Notes under the pieces: generated by a model
Database searches by the model: none
What the model was told of the DNA's origin: nothing
The model's input: only the letters and a program-made list of their open reading frames with translations
Translations under genes and position numbers: made by a program
Shown: positions 11,712-19,071 of the stretch, piece by piece
Numbering within the stretch: the stretch's first letter is position 1
Layout: each line of letters opens with the position of its first letter
NCBI RefSeq assembly: GCF_016599715.1
Contig: NZ_CP067019.1
Coordinates: 682,001-746,000, forward strand
Source: Acinetobacter sp. CS-2
GTDB lineage: Bacteria; Pseudomonadota; Gammaproteobacteria; Pseudomonadales; Moraxellaceae
Length of the DNA stretch: 64,000 nt
Reading direction: 5' to 3'

Positions 11712-12680
11712 ATGCTTCCTTTATATGTTACGAGTGGTGAACCTGCTGGTATTGGTCCAGATATTTGTTTAAGTTTGGCGGATCGTGTTGATGAACGTCC
11801 GATTGTGGTACTAGCCGATATTCATTTATTAAAGCAACGTGCCGAATTATTAAAGAAAGAGATTGAACTAATTGAATATCAAGGACAATTAGAATCTGCA
11901 GCTCAAGGACAGCTTTATGTCGAACATGTGCCCTTAAATACAGAAGTGGTTTTGGGGCAACTGAATGCCCAAAACGCAGCATATGTGCTGGAACAATTAC
12001 GTCGTTCTGCAGATTACGCCATGACAGGCAAAAGTGTCGGTGTAGCCACTGCGCCCGTACAGAAATCCATTATCAATGAAGCGGGTATCCATTTTAGTGG
12101 TCATACTGAGTATTATCAGGAATTTGCTGGTGTCGATCGGGTGGTGATGATGCTGGCCACCAAGACTTTAAGGGTGGCACTGGTGACTACGCATCTGGCT
12201 TTACGTGATGTGCCTGATGCGATTACGACTGAGCGCCTGCATCAGGTGATTGATATCTTAATCCACGATTTAAAAACCAAATTCAGGATTGATCATCCGC
12301 ATATTCTGGTGTGTGGTTTAAATCCGCATGCTGGGGAGGATGGTTATTTGGGAATGGAAGAAATTGAGTTGATTAATCCTGTGCTGGAAACTTATCGTGC
12401 GCAAGGCATCAATATGAGTCTGAGTTTGCCAGCAGATACCTTATTTACCCCGGAAAATTTAAAAGATGCCGATGCTGTATTGGCGATGTATCACGATCAG
12501 GGCTTACCTGTGTTAAAATCTCAAGGATTTGGTGAAGCCATCAATATTACTTTGGGCTTGCCGTTTATCCGTACATCTGTCGATCATGGCACAGCACTCT
12601 CCCTTGCAGGTACAGGTCTTGCGAAAAGCTCGAGCTTACATGTGGCTGTGGATTTGGCGCTCGAACTTGCGCGTCAGTGA
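11712..12680 (+). CDS. pdxA: 4-hydroxythreonine-4-phosphate dehydrogenase
   Basis: PdxA oxidises 4-phosphohydroxy-L-threonine in the DXP-dependent route to pyridoxal phosphate. The 322-residue product is close to the E. coli length (329). The three metal-ligand histidines are visible in SGHTEYYQ (H131), CGLNPHAGEDG (H206) and YHDQGLPVLK (H261). The N-terminal VTSGEPAGIGPDI is the nucleotide-binding signature. A TATAAT box sits at 11678-11683. It is followed after 30 bp by rsmA and then apaH, a conserved association in gamma-proteobacteria. Confidence 0.96.
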   Translation: MLPLYVTSGEPAGIGPDICLSLADRVDERPIVVLADIHLLKQRAELLKKEIELIEYQGQLESAAQGQLYVEHVPLNTEVVLGQLNAQNAAYVLEQLRRSADYAMTGKSVGVATAPVQKSIINEAGIHFSGHTEYYQEFAGVDRVVMMLATKTLRVALVTTHLALRDVPDAITTERLHQVIDILIHDLKTKFRIDHPHILVCGLNPHAGEDGYLGMEEIELINPVLETYRAQGINMSLSLPADTLFTPENLKDADAVLAMYHDQGLPVLKSQGFGEAINITLGLPFIRTSVDHGTALSLAGTGLAKSSSLHVAVDLALELARQ

Positions 12681-12710
12681 TCTTGTCTTTATTACACGTT
12701 GGAAATGTTT

Positions 12711-13523
12711 ATGTATCAGATTAATGCCTTAAACCCCAAAGATGAAGGGCATCACACGCGTAAGCGTTTTGGGCAAAACTTCTTACATGACCAACGTGTC
12801 ATTGCCAAAATTGTCCGTTCAGTGAATCCTCGTTCTGGCGATAACATTGTTGAAATTGGTCCCGGTCTTGCAGCATTAACTTCACCTTTAATTGGTGAAT
12901 GTGATGCCTTAACTGTAGTTGAACTTGACCGTGACTTGGCGGCAGGTTTACCAGGCCGTGTGCCGCATCCTGAGCGTTTAACCATTGTTGAAACGGATGC
13001 CTTGAAATATGACTTTACTGAGTTGTTTCAAGAAGGCCGTCCGCTACGTGTGGTTGGTAACCTGCCATACAACATTTCAACGCCATTGTTATTCCATCTC
13101 TTGGAATTTGGTGACAAAGTTAAAGATATGCACTTCATGCTGCAAAAGGAAGTGGTTGACCGTATTACCGCCTCACCCAATACCAAAGAATATGGCCGTT
13201 TGTCGGTGATGATCCAGTATTACTGCAAACCGACTTTCCTGTTTGAAGTGCCACCGGGATCATTTAATCCACCCCCAAAAGTCACTTCTGCCGTCTTTCG
13301 TCTGGAGCCTTATGCTGTTAAACCGATTGTGGCCAAGAATGAAAAAGCCTTGGCCCGTCTGGTGTCCCATGTCTTTACCCAGCGTCGTAAAACTTTACGC
13401 AATAGTTTAAAAGGTATGCTGGTTGAAGAGGGATTTGAGAAAGCAGGTGTTGATCCGATGGCGCGCCCCGAGACTTTAACGCTGGCTCAATTTGTAGCAT
13501 TAGCAGATCAAATGGTGGATTAA
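12711..13523 (+). CDS. rsmA: 16S rRNA dimethyladenosine (A1518/A1519) transferase
   Basis: RsmA (KsgA) dimethylates two adjacent adenines in the 3'-terminal hairpin of 16S rRNA late in 30S assembly. The chosen ATG gives 270 residues starting MYQINALNPK; an in-frame ATG four codons earlier (12699) is possible but poorly spaced. The substrate-binding RKRFGQNFLHD opens the Rossmann domain, with SAM motif EIGPG (48-52) and catalytic motif IV NLPYN (117-121). C-terminal RRKTLRNSLKG is typical. Its stop codon abuts the apaH start. Confidence 0.96.
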   Translation: MYQINALNPKDEGHHTRKRFGQNFLHDQRVIAKIVRSVNPRSGDNIVEIGPGLAALTSPLIGECDALTVVELDRDLAAGLPGRVPHPERLTIVETDALKYDFTELFQEGRPLRVVGNLPYNISTPLLFHLLEFGDKVKDMHFMLQKEVVDRITASPNTKEYGRLSVMIQYYCKPTFLFEVPPGSFNPPPKVTSAVFRLEPYAVKPIVAKNEKALARLVSHVFTQRRKTLRNSLKGMLVEEGFEKAGVDPMARPETLTLAQFVALADQMVD

Positions 13524-14384
13524 ATGGCAGCTTCGAATATTCGATACAATTATGTGATTGGTGATATTCAGGGCTGTTTTGAAGCTTTGAAAATATTACT
13601 TAAAACGATTCAGTTTGATGCAGATCAAGATTTTCTTTGGTTTGCGGGTGACTTGGTTGCACGTGGTGAAAATTCGATTGGGGCTTTACGTTTTATCAAA
13701 AAGCTGGTTGATAAGGGTGTTGCTGCAACGGTTTTAGGTAATCATGACCTTAATTTATTGGCTGTGGCACGTGGGACTAAAGAGATTAATCCCAAAGACA
13801 ATATTGATGATGTCATTCATGCTTTGGAAAGTGATGACTTGATCGAATGGCTGCGTAAACAGCCTTTATGTTTATTTCCGAATGAATATACGGTTTTGAC
13901 CCATGCAGGGATCCCGCTGAATTGGACAGTAGAACAAACAGCGGTTTTAGCTAAGGAAGTTGAGGTAGTAATTGGTCATGATGACTTTGACGTGGTCGAT
14001 GCTTTTTTGGCTAACATGTATGGCAAAGAGCCAAATTGTTGGTCGGATGATTTGCAGGGTCATGCCCGTTTACGTTGCATTACTAACTACTTGACCCGTA
14101 TGCGTTTAACCAATGCAGAAGGGCGAATGGAATTCAGTTTTAAAGATTCTCTGGATGATCCTATGCCTGAAGGCTTTCAGCCATGGTTTGACTTTGAGTC
14201 CAAAGCGGCTAAAACCCATCAAATTATCTTTGGACACTGGGCTGGATTACAAGGGAAAACCATTACGCCCCAGATTCAGAATGTGGATGGGGGGTGTGTT
14301 TGGGGCAATCAACTGATTGCTTATCGATTAGAAGATCGACAATTGTTTAAAGTCGATAATCCTATGATGTCATCCTCAAGCTAA
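13524..14384 (+). CDS. apaH: Symmetrical bis(5'-nucleosyl)-tetraphosphatase (Ap4A hydrolase)
   Basis: ApaH splits Ap4A into two ADP and also removes Np4 caps from RNA. The 286-residue protein has the calcineurin-type metallophosphatase motifs GDIQG (13-17), GDLVARG (42-48) and GNHD (72-75), followed by THAGIP and GHWAGLQG. It starts directly after the rsmA stop, so translation is probably coupled. The bidirectional terminator at 14393-14419 closes the transcript. Confidence 0.95.
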   Translation: MAASNIRYNYVIGDIQGCFEALKILLKTIQFDADQDFLWFAGDLVARGENSIGALRFIKKLVDKGVAATVLGNHDLNLLAVARGTKEINPKDNIDDVIHALESDDLIEWLRKQPLCLFPNEYTVLTHAGIPLNWTVEQTAVLAKEVEVVIGHDDFDVVDAFLANMYGKEPNCWSDDLQGHARLRCITNYLTRMRLTNAEGRMEFSFKDSLDDPMPEGFQPWFDFESKAAKTHQIIFGHWAGLQGKTITPQIQNVDGGCVWGNQLIAYRLEDRQLFKVDNPMMSSSS

Positions 14385-14392
14385 GCCATAAT

Positions 14393-14419
14393 AAAAAAGC
14401 CACATCATGTGGCTTTTTT
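14393..14419. terminator. Bidirectional terminator between apaH and DUF2147 copy 1
   Basis: AAAAAAGCCACAT and ATGTGGCTTTTTT pair around a single C. A near-identical hairpin closes other DUF2147 copies, so it appears to be part of the duplicated unit. Confidence 0.9.
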
Positions 14420-14433
14420 ATATTTAAACTTGC

Positions 14434-14883
14434 TTAGTCAAGTCTGATCCAGGTCTGGCTTCGTCCCAAGGTGGAAATACCCATATAGGCTCTTAATGTT
14501 AAACGCTTGCCTGTTGCATTCAGTCTGATTTTGGCATCATAAACTTTACCCGCTAGTGGATCTATAACACGGCCTTTTTCGTAGTTATTGGTTCCAGATA
14601 CATGTTTTAAGCCCTTCAGGATTTCCATACCTAAAATAGGCTGATTGGTATATGGTGCTGGGCAATTATTACATGTCTCTCGTGGAGTATAACCTGGGCG
14701 AGGAGTAACTTTAATAATTTTCCCGGTAAATGTATTATTGTTTTCTTTATTAATTTTAATAATCGCTTTCGCAGCACCGGTCTTATCATCAATTTGTTGC
14801 CATGTTCCAGAAATGTCTTCTGCGAAAACATTTCCACTGAAAAGTGCAGCAGCAAAAGCAGCCAGCAATAGATTCTTTTGCAT
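14434..14883 (-). CDS. DUF2147 secreted protein, copy 1
   Basis: The 149-residue product begins with a signal peptide (MQKNLLLAAFAAALFSGNVFA) and continues as a DUF2147 domain of unknown function: DISGTWQQIDDKTG, a Cys-x-x-Cys pair in ETCNNCPAPY, then ILGMEILKGLK, GRVIDPLAGK and GKRLTLRAYMG. It ends LGRSQTWIRLD. I chose the ATG at 14881-14883, which has a GAGAG ribosome site; a GTG five codons upstream is an alternative. It is expected in the periplasm. It is the most distal of four tandem paralogues on the minus strand; the IS4 element lies between it and copy 2. Confidence 0.88.
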   Translation of the reverse strand: MQKNLLLAAFAAALFSGNVFAEDISGTWQQIDDKTGAAKAIIKINKENNNTFTGKIIKVTPRPGYTPRETCNNCPAPYTNQPILGMEILKGLKHVSGTNNYEKGRVIDPLAGKVYDAKIRLNATGKRLTLRAYMGISTLGRSQTWIRLD

Positions 14884-14926
14884 ATATAAGACTCTCACTT
14901 AATCTTTCATTTTCTAATTAACGGAT

Positions 14927-14954
14927 ATATTAGATAGATAAAGTAATTAGTCAA
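14927..14954 (-). promoter_or_regulatory. Promoter of DUF2147 copy 1
   Basis: On the minus strand, TTGACT (complement of 14949-14954), a 16 bp spacer and TAATAT (complement of 14927-14932). The same -35 recurs at the same place upstream of copies 2 and 3, which supports it being the real promoter. Confidence 0.7.
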
Positions 14955-15003
14955 TATACTCTAGAGTCAAGCAAACAGTTTTAAGCTGATTTGGATAAAA
15001 AGC

Positions 15004-15015
15004 CACAATATTGTG
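15004..15015. repeat. Target-site duplication, left copy
   Basis: CACAATATTGTG is repeated at 16439-16450 on the other side of the IS. The duplication lies inside a perfect palindrome, so its exact length (10 or 12 bp) cannot be fixed from this copy alone. Confidence 0.88.
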
Positions 15016-16438
15016 CAATGCTGTTCACTTAAGAGGAGCAGCATTGTGATCTACCGGATAACGGGTTTTTGACATCTTAACCGTTCGGGGTGTTGTTGGC
15101 CTCGAACGCCTTTCCAGAAACAGGCTACCCATCCCTGATCTCAGCTCCGATAGCCGCCTGCCAGTCCCTGACAAAGGGTTGGCATTCGCCATCACAATCA
15201 GCTGAACGGCTATGTACTGGCATGCAGGCTTAAAACGGATATCCGAAGGTGAACGCCCAAAGGCTACCGCTGCAAATGCCGCTTCTCGCCGAATAATATT
15301 GTAGCTCAGCAACAGACCCCACAACTCCTGATAAACCAGCTCTACCGTCTTGCTGCGAAGCGTGATGGCATTATGCTGCATCGAGCTTTTGATATCCCGA
15401 AAACCCAATTCGATTTCCCAACGCTCTTGATAGAGCCTGGCGATATCCTTTGCAGGATATTGATCGGCCGGCAGCGAGGTCAGAACTGTCTTTATTCGTC
15501 CGCCCCGCACAGCATAACTCACTTGCCTGACTTCCCAGTATTCGGGGAGCATCGGGTTTTTCTTTCTTGCCTGGGGTGACACTTTCATCCGTACCCGCAC
15601 GTCACCTTCTGCATACGTCTCGATCACATCACTTTTCAGATTTTTGCGCTCCGGAATCAGCCAGTGACGACCTTGACCTTGCATCGAGAGTGAAAGCAAT
15701 AAATCCGCACTCCAAAAACCCTTGTCAAACAAGGTGATCGAGTTATTCGGAATCTGGGAGATAAACTTTGCAGCCAAAGGAATCTCGCCCCGGCGATAGG
15801 GACTGATCTGTGCATCGACCAGTGTATGTGAGCGCACATTCATCAGCGCGACGAGCCGTAGCATCGGAAATGGCGTCTGGCGCTGTGTAGAAGTATTGCC
15901 TGAGCCAAAGTGCTCACGAAGATCAGTCGTATCCTGGGTTCGGAAGAGTGCACCATCGACAGCAAAGACCTGAAGCCCCTGCCATTGATCATCTGGATAT
16001 CGCTCATGTCCCCAGTATTGACCCGTCTGGCGAAATAGCCACTCTACAGGATCTGCACCCAAACGCTTACGGGCTTCAGTTACCCCACTACGTGCCAGCA
16101 GGTCAAGAGAGGCTAACCCCTGAGCGCAAATATTCAGTCTTCTTGCCACTTCATGGATGGGCTCATCCCGAAAAATTGCCATCCCAAGAACCAGCCAGAG
16201 GACTTGATCTGCAGGCAAGCGTCGCCTGCGGATAGTAGCTGAACTGCTCAACTTGAGTGCGGATTCGACCCACTCAATGGGGATATTGTGAGTAAAGGTA
16301 CTCAGATCCGAGAAGTTAAATAGACCGTTGAGGTCGAGAAGATCCTGCTGAAACACCATAAAAAATCCGATGCCAAACCTGACATCGGATTCTCTAATAA
16401 ATTTCGCGAGGCTTCAAATGCTTAAGTGAACAGCATTG
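15016..16438 (-). mobile_element. IS4-family insertion sequence, complete, about 1423 bp
   Basis: Perfect 18 bp terminal inverted repeats CAATGCTGTTCACTTAAG lie at 15016-15033 and, inverted, at 16421-16438. Direct repeats of 10-12 bp flank them. One intact DDE transposase fills the element, and its stop codon lies within the left inverted repeat. Base composition is visibly more G+C-rich than the neighbouring genes, which suggests recent arrival. The element sits in the terminator hairpin of DUF2147 copy 2. I cannot assign the ISfinder name. Confidence 0.95.
15025..16359 (-). CDS. IS4-family DDE transposase
   Basis: The 444-residue transposase has an N-terminal DUF4372-like/helical region (FNFSDLSTFTHNIPIEWV), then the RNase H-like core. 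The first catalytic Asp is in VFAVDGA, the second in LFDKGFWS and the Glu in YQERWEIELGFRDIKS, the Y-(2)-R-(3)-E-(6)-K signature of the IS4 family. No frameshift or stop interrupts it, so it is potentially active. It is transcribed in the same direction as the flanking DUF2147 genes. Confidence 0.95.
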   Translation of the reverse strand: MVFQQDLLDLNGLFNFSDLSTFTHNIPIEWVESALKLSSSATIRRRRLPADQVLWLVLGMAIFRDEPIHEVARRLNICAQGLASLDLLARSGVTEARKRLGADPVEWLFRQTGQYWGHERYPDDQWQGLQVFAVDGALFRTQDTTDLREHFGSGNTSTQRQTPFPMLRLVALMNVRSHTLVDAQISPYRRGEIPLAAKFISQIPNNSITLFDKGFWSADLLLSLSMQGQGRHWLIPERKNLKSDVIETYAEGDVRVRMKVSPQARKKNPMLPEYWEVRQVSYAVRGGRIKTVLTSLPADQYPAKDIARLYQERWEIELGFRDIKSSMQHNAITLRSKTVELVYQELWGLLLSYNIIRREAAFAAVAFGRSPSDIRFKPACQYIAVQLIVMANANPLSGTGRRLSELRSGMGSLFLERRSRPTTPRTVKMSKTRYPVDHNAAPLK

Positions 16439-16450
16439 CACAATATTGTG
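16439..16450. repeat. Target-site duplication, right copy
   Basis: CACAATATTGTG matches 15004-15015. Removing the IS and one copy restores AAAAAGCCACAA followed by TATTGTGGCTTTTT, a perfect 26 bp palindrome of the terminator type seen after the other DUF2147 genes. Confidence 0.88.
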
Positions 16451-16478
16451 GCTTTTTAATTAAAAACAGGGATTTGAA

Positions 16479-16928
16479 TTAATCGACCCGTAACCAGGTC
16501 TGACTGCGACCTAATGCTGAAATACCGATGTAGCCACGTAAAGTGAGACGTTTTCCGCTCGTATTTAGTCGAACTTTGGCATCATAAATTTTACCTGCTA
16601 AAGGATCGATGACCCGACCTTTTTCATAGTTATTTGTACCTTCCACATGCTTTAATCCGGTGAGTACATCCATACCTAAAATAGGCTGATTGGTATAGGG
16701 GGCAGGGCATTTGTTGCATGTCTTTTGCGGTATATAACCTGGACGAGGGGTTACTTTGACGATCTTACCGGTATAAATATCATTTGTATCTTTACTAATT
16801 TCGATAATTGCTTTGGGTGAACCGGTTTTATCATCAATTTGTTGCCAAGTACCTGATAGATCTTGTGCCAATACATTCCCACTAAAAACTACAATGGCAA
16901 GAGCAGCAAGTAAGATATTTTTTTTCAT
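16479..16928 (-). CDS. DUF2147 secreted protein, copy 2
   Basis: The 149-residue protein starts at ATG 16926-16928 (MKKNILLAALAIVVFSGNVLA, a signal peptide). The DUF2147 domain includes DLSGTWQQIDDKTG, a Cys-x-x-Cys in KTCNKCPAPY, and a C-terminus LGRSQTWLRVD. By eye it is closest to copy 1. The frame is open a further 29 codons upstream, but that part covers the promoter and is not translated in my reading. Its own terminator has been split by the IS, so readthrough would enter the transposase gene in the sense direction. Function is unknown; a periplasmic location is expected. Confidence 0.88.
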   Translation of the reverse strand: MKKNILLAALAIVVFSGNVLAQDLSGTWQQIDDKTGSPKAIIEISKDTNDIYTGKIVKVTPRPGYIPQKTCNKCPAPYTNQPILGMDVLTGLKHVEGTNNYEKGRVIDPLAGKIYDAKVRLNTSGKRLTLRGYIGISALGRSQTWLRVD

Positions 16929-16974
16929 ATATATTCCTGCGGTTGTGGTGAATAATTTTTTTAATTTAAAAACT

Positions 16975-17002
16975 ATATTAGGATTGTTTATAAAATAGTC
17001 AA
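16975..17002 (-). promoter_or_regulatory. Promoter of DUF2147 copy 2
   Basis: On the minus strand, TTGACT (complement of 16997-17002), a 16 bp spacer and TAATAT (complement of 16975-16980). It is homologous to the copy 1 and copy 3 promoters. Confidence 0.7.
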
Positions 17003-17089
17003 TATAGTGGTTCATGAAAATGAAGAATAATGTGAATTATTTAAAATTCATTGAATAATAAAGCCAGATAGTACAGCTTTTTGTCATAT

Positions 17090-17239
17090 TTAGTCGTTTC
17101 TAATCCAGATTTGAGTTCGACCCAGAGCCATAATTCCTACATATCCACATAATATAAAACGTTTAGCATTCAGTGTAATTCATCCTTTCAAGTTATTATT
17201 TTTCCTGTTAAAGAGTCTAGTACACGACCATGTGTATCA
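17090..17239 (-). pseudogene. Decayed 3' fragment of a fifth DUF2147 gene
   Basis: Read on the minus strand, this stretch encodes in broken frames GRVLDSLTGKII, then a frame change, then LNAKRFILCGYVGIMALGRT and QIWIRND before a TAA at 17090-17092. These match the C-terminal third of the neighbouring paralogues (GRVIDPLAGKIY... GKRLTLRGYVGVSALGRSQTW). Internal stops and a frameshift interrupt it, and the N-terminal two thirds and the start are missing. A degraded copy of the family terminator follows at about 17060-17082. The fragment directly abuts the stop of copy 3, consistent with unequal recombination followed by decay. Confidence 0.85.
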
Positions 17240-17240
17240 T

Positions 17241-17687
17241 TTAATCTTGTTTAATCCAGGTCTGGCTACGACCAAGTGCGGATACACCGACATAACCGCG
17301 TAGAGTGAGACGTTTACCATTCGGACTTAATTTTGCTTTGCCGCTATAGATTTTACCGTTCAGTGGATCAAGAACTTTGGCATTTACAAACTGATTATCA
17401 CCGATAGATTTTAATCCCGTTAAAACATCTAATCCTAAGATAGGTTTGTCGGTATAAGGTGCTGGACAATTTACACAGGTCTCTTTCGGGGTATAACCTG
17501 GACGAGGAGTGACTTTTACAATTTTTGCCGTATAAGTTCCATTGCTTTCTTGGCGCATTTCTAGAATGGATTTTGATGAGCCTGTTTTATCGTCAATGGT
17601 TTTCCATGTTCCGCTAAGATCATTTGCCAATACGTTCCCACTACAAACTAAACTGGCAAAAGCAGCAAATAATAGATTTTTCTTCAT
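17241..17687 (-). CDS. DUF2147 secreted protein, copy 3
   Basis: The 148-residue protein starts MKKNLLFAAFASLVCSGNVLA (signal peptide) and has DLSGTWKTIDDKTG, a Cys-x-x-Cys in ETCVNCPAPY, ILGLDVLTGLK and a C-terminus LGRSQTWIKQD. It is a DUF2147 paralogue of unknown function, presumably periplasmic. It has its own promoter. No intact terminator follows; the pseudogene fragment lies immediately downstream. An extra Cys sits within the signal peptide, but the context is not a good lipobox. Confidence 0.88.
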   Translation of the reverse strand: MKKNLLFAAFASLVCSGNVLANDLSGTWKTIDDKTGSSKSILEMRQESNGTYTAKIVKVTPRPGYTPKETCVNCPAPYTDKPILGLDVLTGLKSIGDNQFVNAKVLDPLNGKIYSGKAKLSPNGKRLTLRGYVGVSALGRSQTWIKQD

Positions 17688-17732
17688 ATCAATTCCTGTG
17701 AGTGTGGAAAATATTTTTTTAATTTATATAAA

Positions 17733-17761
17733 GATATAGTTATCGTTTAAAAAATAGTCAA
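17733..17761 (-). promoter_or_regulatory. Promoter of DUF2147 copy 3
   Basis: On the minus strand, TTGACT (complement of 17756-17761), a 17 bp spacer and TATATC (complement of 17733-17738). Sequence similarity with the copy 2 upstream region extends further (tgaattatttaaa blocks near 17811 and 17042). Confidence 0.65.
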
Positions 17762-17814
17762 CCCACTGTTTCATAAAAATGAAATATAATGTGAATTATT
17801 TAAATATCAGTGAA

Positions 17815-17841
17815 GAAAAAAGCCACATAGTGTGGCTTTTT
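17815..17841 (-). terminator. Terminator of DUF2147 copy 4
   Basis: AAAAAAGCCACA-TAG-TGTGGCTTTTT, the intact form of the family hairpin. Downstream sequence (TTTTTGTCATATTTAGTC) is shared with the decayed copy near 17078. Confidence 0.88.
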
Positions 17842-17848
17842 GTCATAT

Positions 17849-18295
17849 TTAGTCATTTCTAATCCAGGTCTGACTACGGCCTAATGCTGAAACCCCAACA
17901 TAACCACGCAGGGTTAAGCGTTTACCATTTGGACTTAATTTCGCTTTCATGCTGTAGATATGACCAGATAGCGGATCGATAATTTTACCATTCGCATAGT
18001 TGGGTCCTTCTATATGTTTTAAACCTTTCAAGACATCCATGCCTAGAATGGGCTGATTGGTATAAGGTGCCGGGCATTTGACGCAAATTTCTTTGGGAGT
18101 ATAGCCAGGACGCGGAGTGACTTTGACCACTTGTGCGGTATAAGTGCCATTATTTTCCTGGCGAATTTCAAGAATGGCTTTTGATGAACCGGTTTTATCA
18201 TCAATATTTTTCCACGTTCCTGTAAGGTCTTGAGCTAGAGCAAAACTCGCTAAAGTTGAGCAAATTAATGCAATAGTAAGTTTCATCTTGACCAT
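17849..18295 (-). CDS. DUF2147 secreted protein, copy 4
   Basis: The 148-residue product begins MVKMKLTIALICSTLASFALA, a signal peptide different from those of the other copies. The mature part is closest to copy 3: DLTGTWKNIDDKTG, a Cys-x-x-Cys in EICVKCPAPY, and an ending LGRSQTWIRND. I keep the ATG at 18293-18295 because AAGGAA lies about 9 nt upstream; an in-frame ATG three codons later is possible. Its promoter differs from copies 1-3 and contains a Fur-box-like stretch. It is probably the founding copy of the array. Confidence 0.88.
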   Translation of the reverse strand: MVKMKLTIALICSTLASFALAQDLTGTWKNIDDKTGSSKAILEIRQENNGTYTAQVVKVTPRPGYTPKEICVKCPAPYTNQPILGMDVLKGLKHIEGPNYANGKIIDPLSGHIYSMKAKLSPNGKRLTLRGYVGVSALGRSQTWIRND

Positions 18296-18351
18296 TTTGA
18301 ATGTTCCTTCATTCCACTGACAGTACTCCTGATACTAGGAGTATTTTTGAC

Positions 18352-18375
18352 AAGCAACAATCATTATCAATGCAA
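18352..18375 (-). promoter_or_regulatory. Possible Fur-box-like operator upstream of DUF2147 copy 4
   Basis: Read on the minus strand, CATTGATAATGATTGTTGC includes a perfect GATAATGAT half-site; the other half is poor (about 12 of 19 consensus positions). It lies 57-80 bp upstream of the copy 4 start. Iron regulation is inference only. Confidence 0.3.
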
Positions 18376-18387
18376 ATGACTGTTTGG

Positions 18388-19062
18388 TCACATTTTTTGT
18401 AAATAAAGTATAAAAGTAGGCAGCCATATGGCAGTAAATACAGCATTCACTGCCATGCCAAATGCAGCATAGCGTCCTGCTACGCTGCCTCTTTGCCATG
18501 CCTGTGCTGTTCCAATGGCATGTGCAGCCAAACCTAATGCCAGACCTGAAGCTCGTTCATCGTTAATATGACGCAGGATCAAGGGAGAAAAGGCTGCTCC
18601 AATCACGCCGGATAAAATCACAATAAGAATGACCATACTCATAGGTGCATGTAACAGGGTGGCAATATTAATTGCGATGGGGGTAGTCACGGCGCGTGTA
18701 GCAAAAGCCATAATGCTGGAATCAGTCATATGCAGTAAATAGGCAAGTCCCATCGGTAGTGCGACCGCACTGATACTGGCAAACACCAGAATTCCGAGCA
18801 TGGCTTTCAGCGGCAGATCATCATAACGCATGGCCGCGAGAGGAATGGCCAATGCAACGGTGACATAGCCCAAGAGGCGATTAAAAAGCGGATTGACCTG
18901 TGCCATATAAGATTCATAACGAATCCCGAATGACAACAACAGTCCAATAATCAAAAACATGCCAATCACAATGACCGGAATTTGCGGCAGGCGTTTATTG
19001 ATCGGTTTTGCGACCAGATAGGCGATCAGGGTGATAAAAAAACCCGAGAGTACTGTGAACAT
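18388..19062 (-). CDS. LrgB/CidB family membrane protein
   Basis: The 224-residue polytopic protein is an LrgB-family inner-membrane protein. The family signature MAFATRAVTTPIAINIATLL and the Gly-rich FSPLILRHIN...GLALGLAAHAIGTAQAWQRG are both present. About seven hydrophobic helices can be counted. It lies 9 bp after its LrgA-like partner, as in the lrgAB/cidAB pairs that have been linked to murein hydrolase control, holin-like activity or small-metabolite export. In E. coli the closest match would be YohK. The exact role in Acinetobacter is not established. Confidence 0.88.
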   Translation of the reverse strand: MFTVLSGFFITLIAYLVAKPINKRLPQIPVIVIGMFLIIGLLLSFGIRYESYMAQVNPLFNRLLGYVTVALAIPLAAMRYDDLPLKAMLGILVFASISAVALPMGLAYLLHMTDSSIMAFATRAVTTPIAINIATLLHAPMSMVILIVILSGVIGAAFSPLILRHINDERASGLALGLAAHAIGTAQAWQRGSVAGRYAAFGMAVNAVFTAIWLPTFILYLQKM

Positions 19063-19071
19063 ATAATTTCC

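Noticed and set aside
15948..16235. 95-codon forward frame inside the IS
   Set aside because: It is antisense to the intact transposase; the element needs only one gene.
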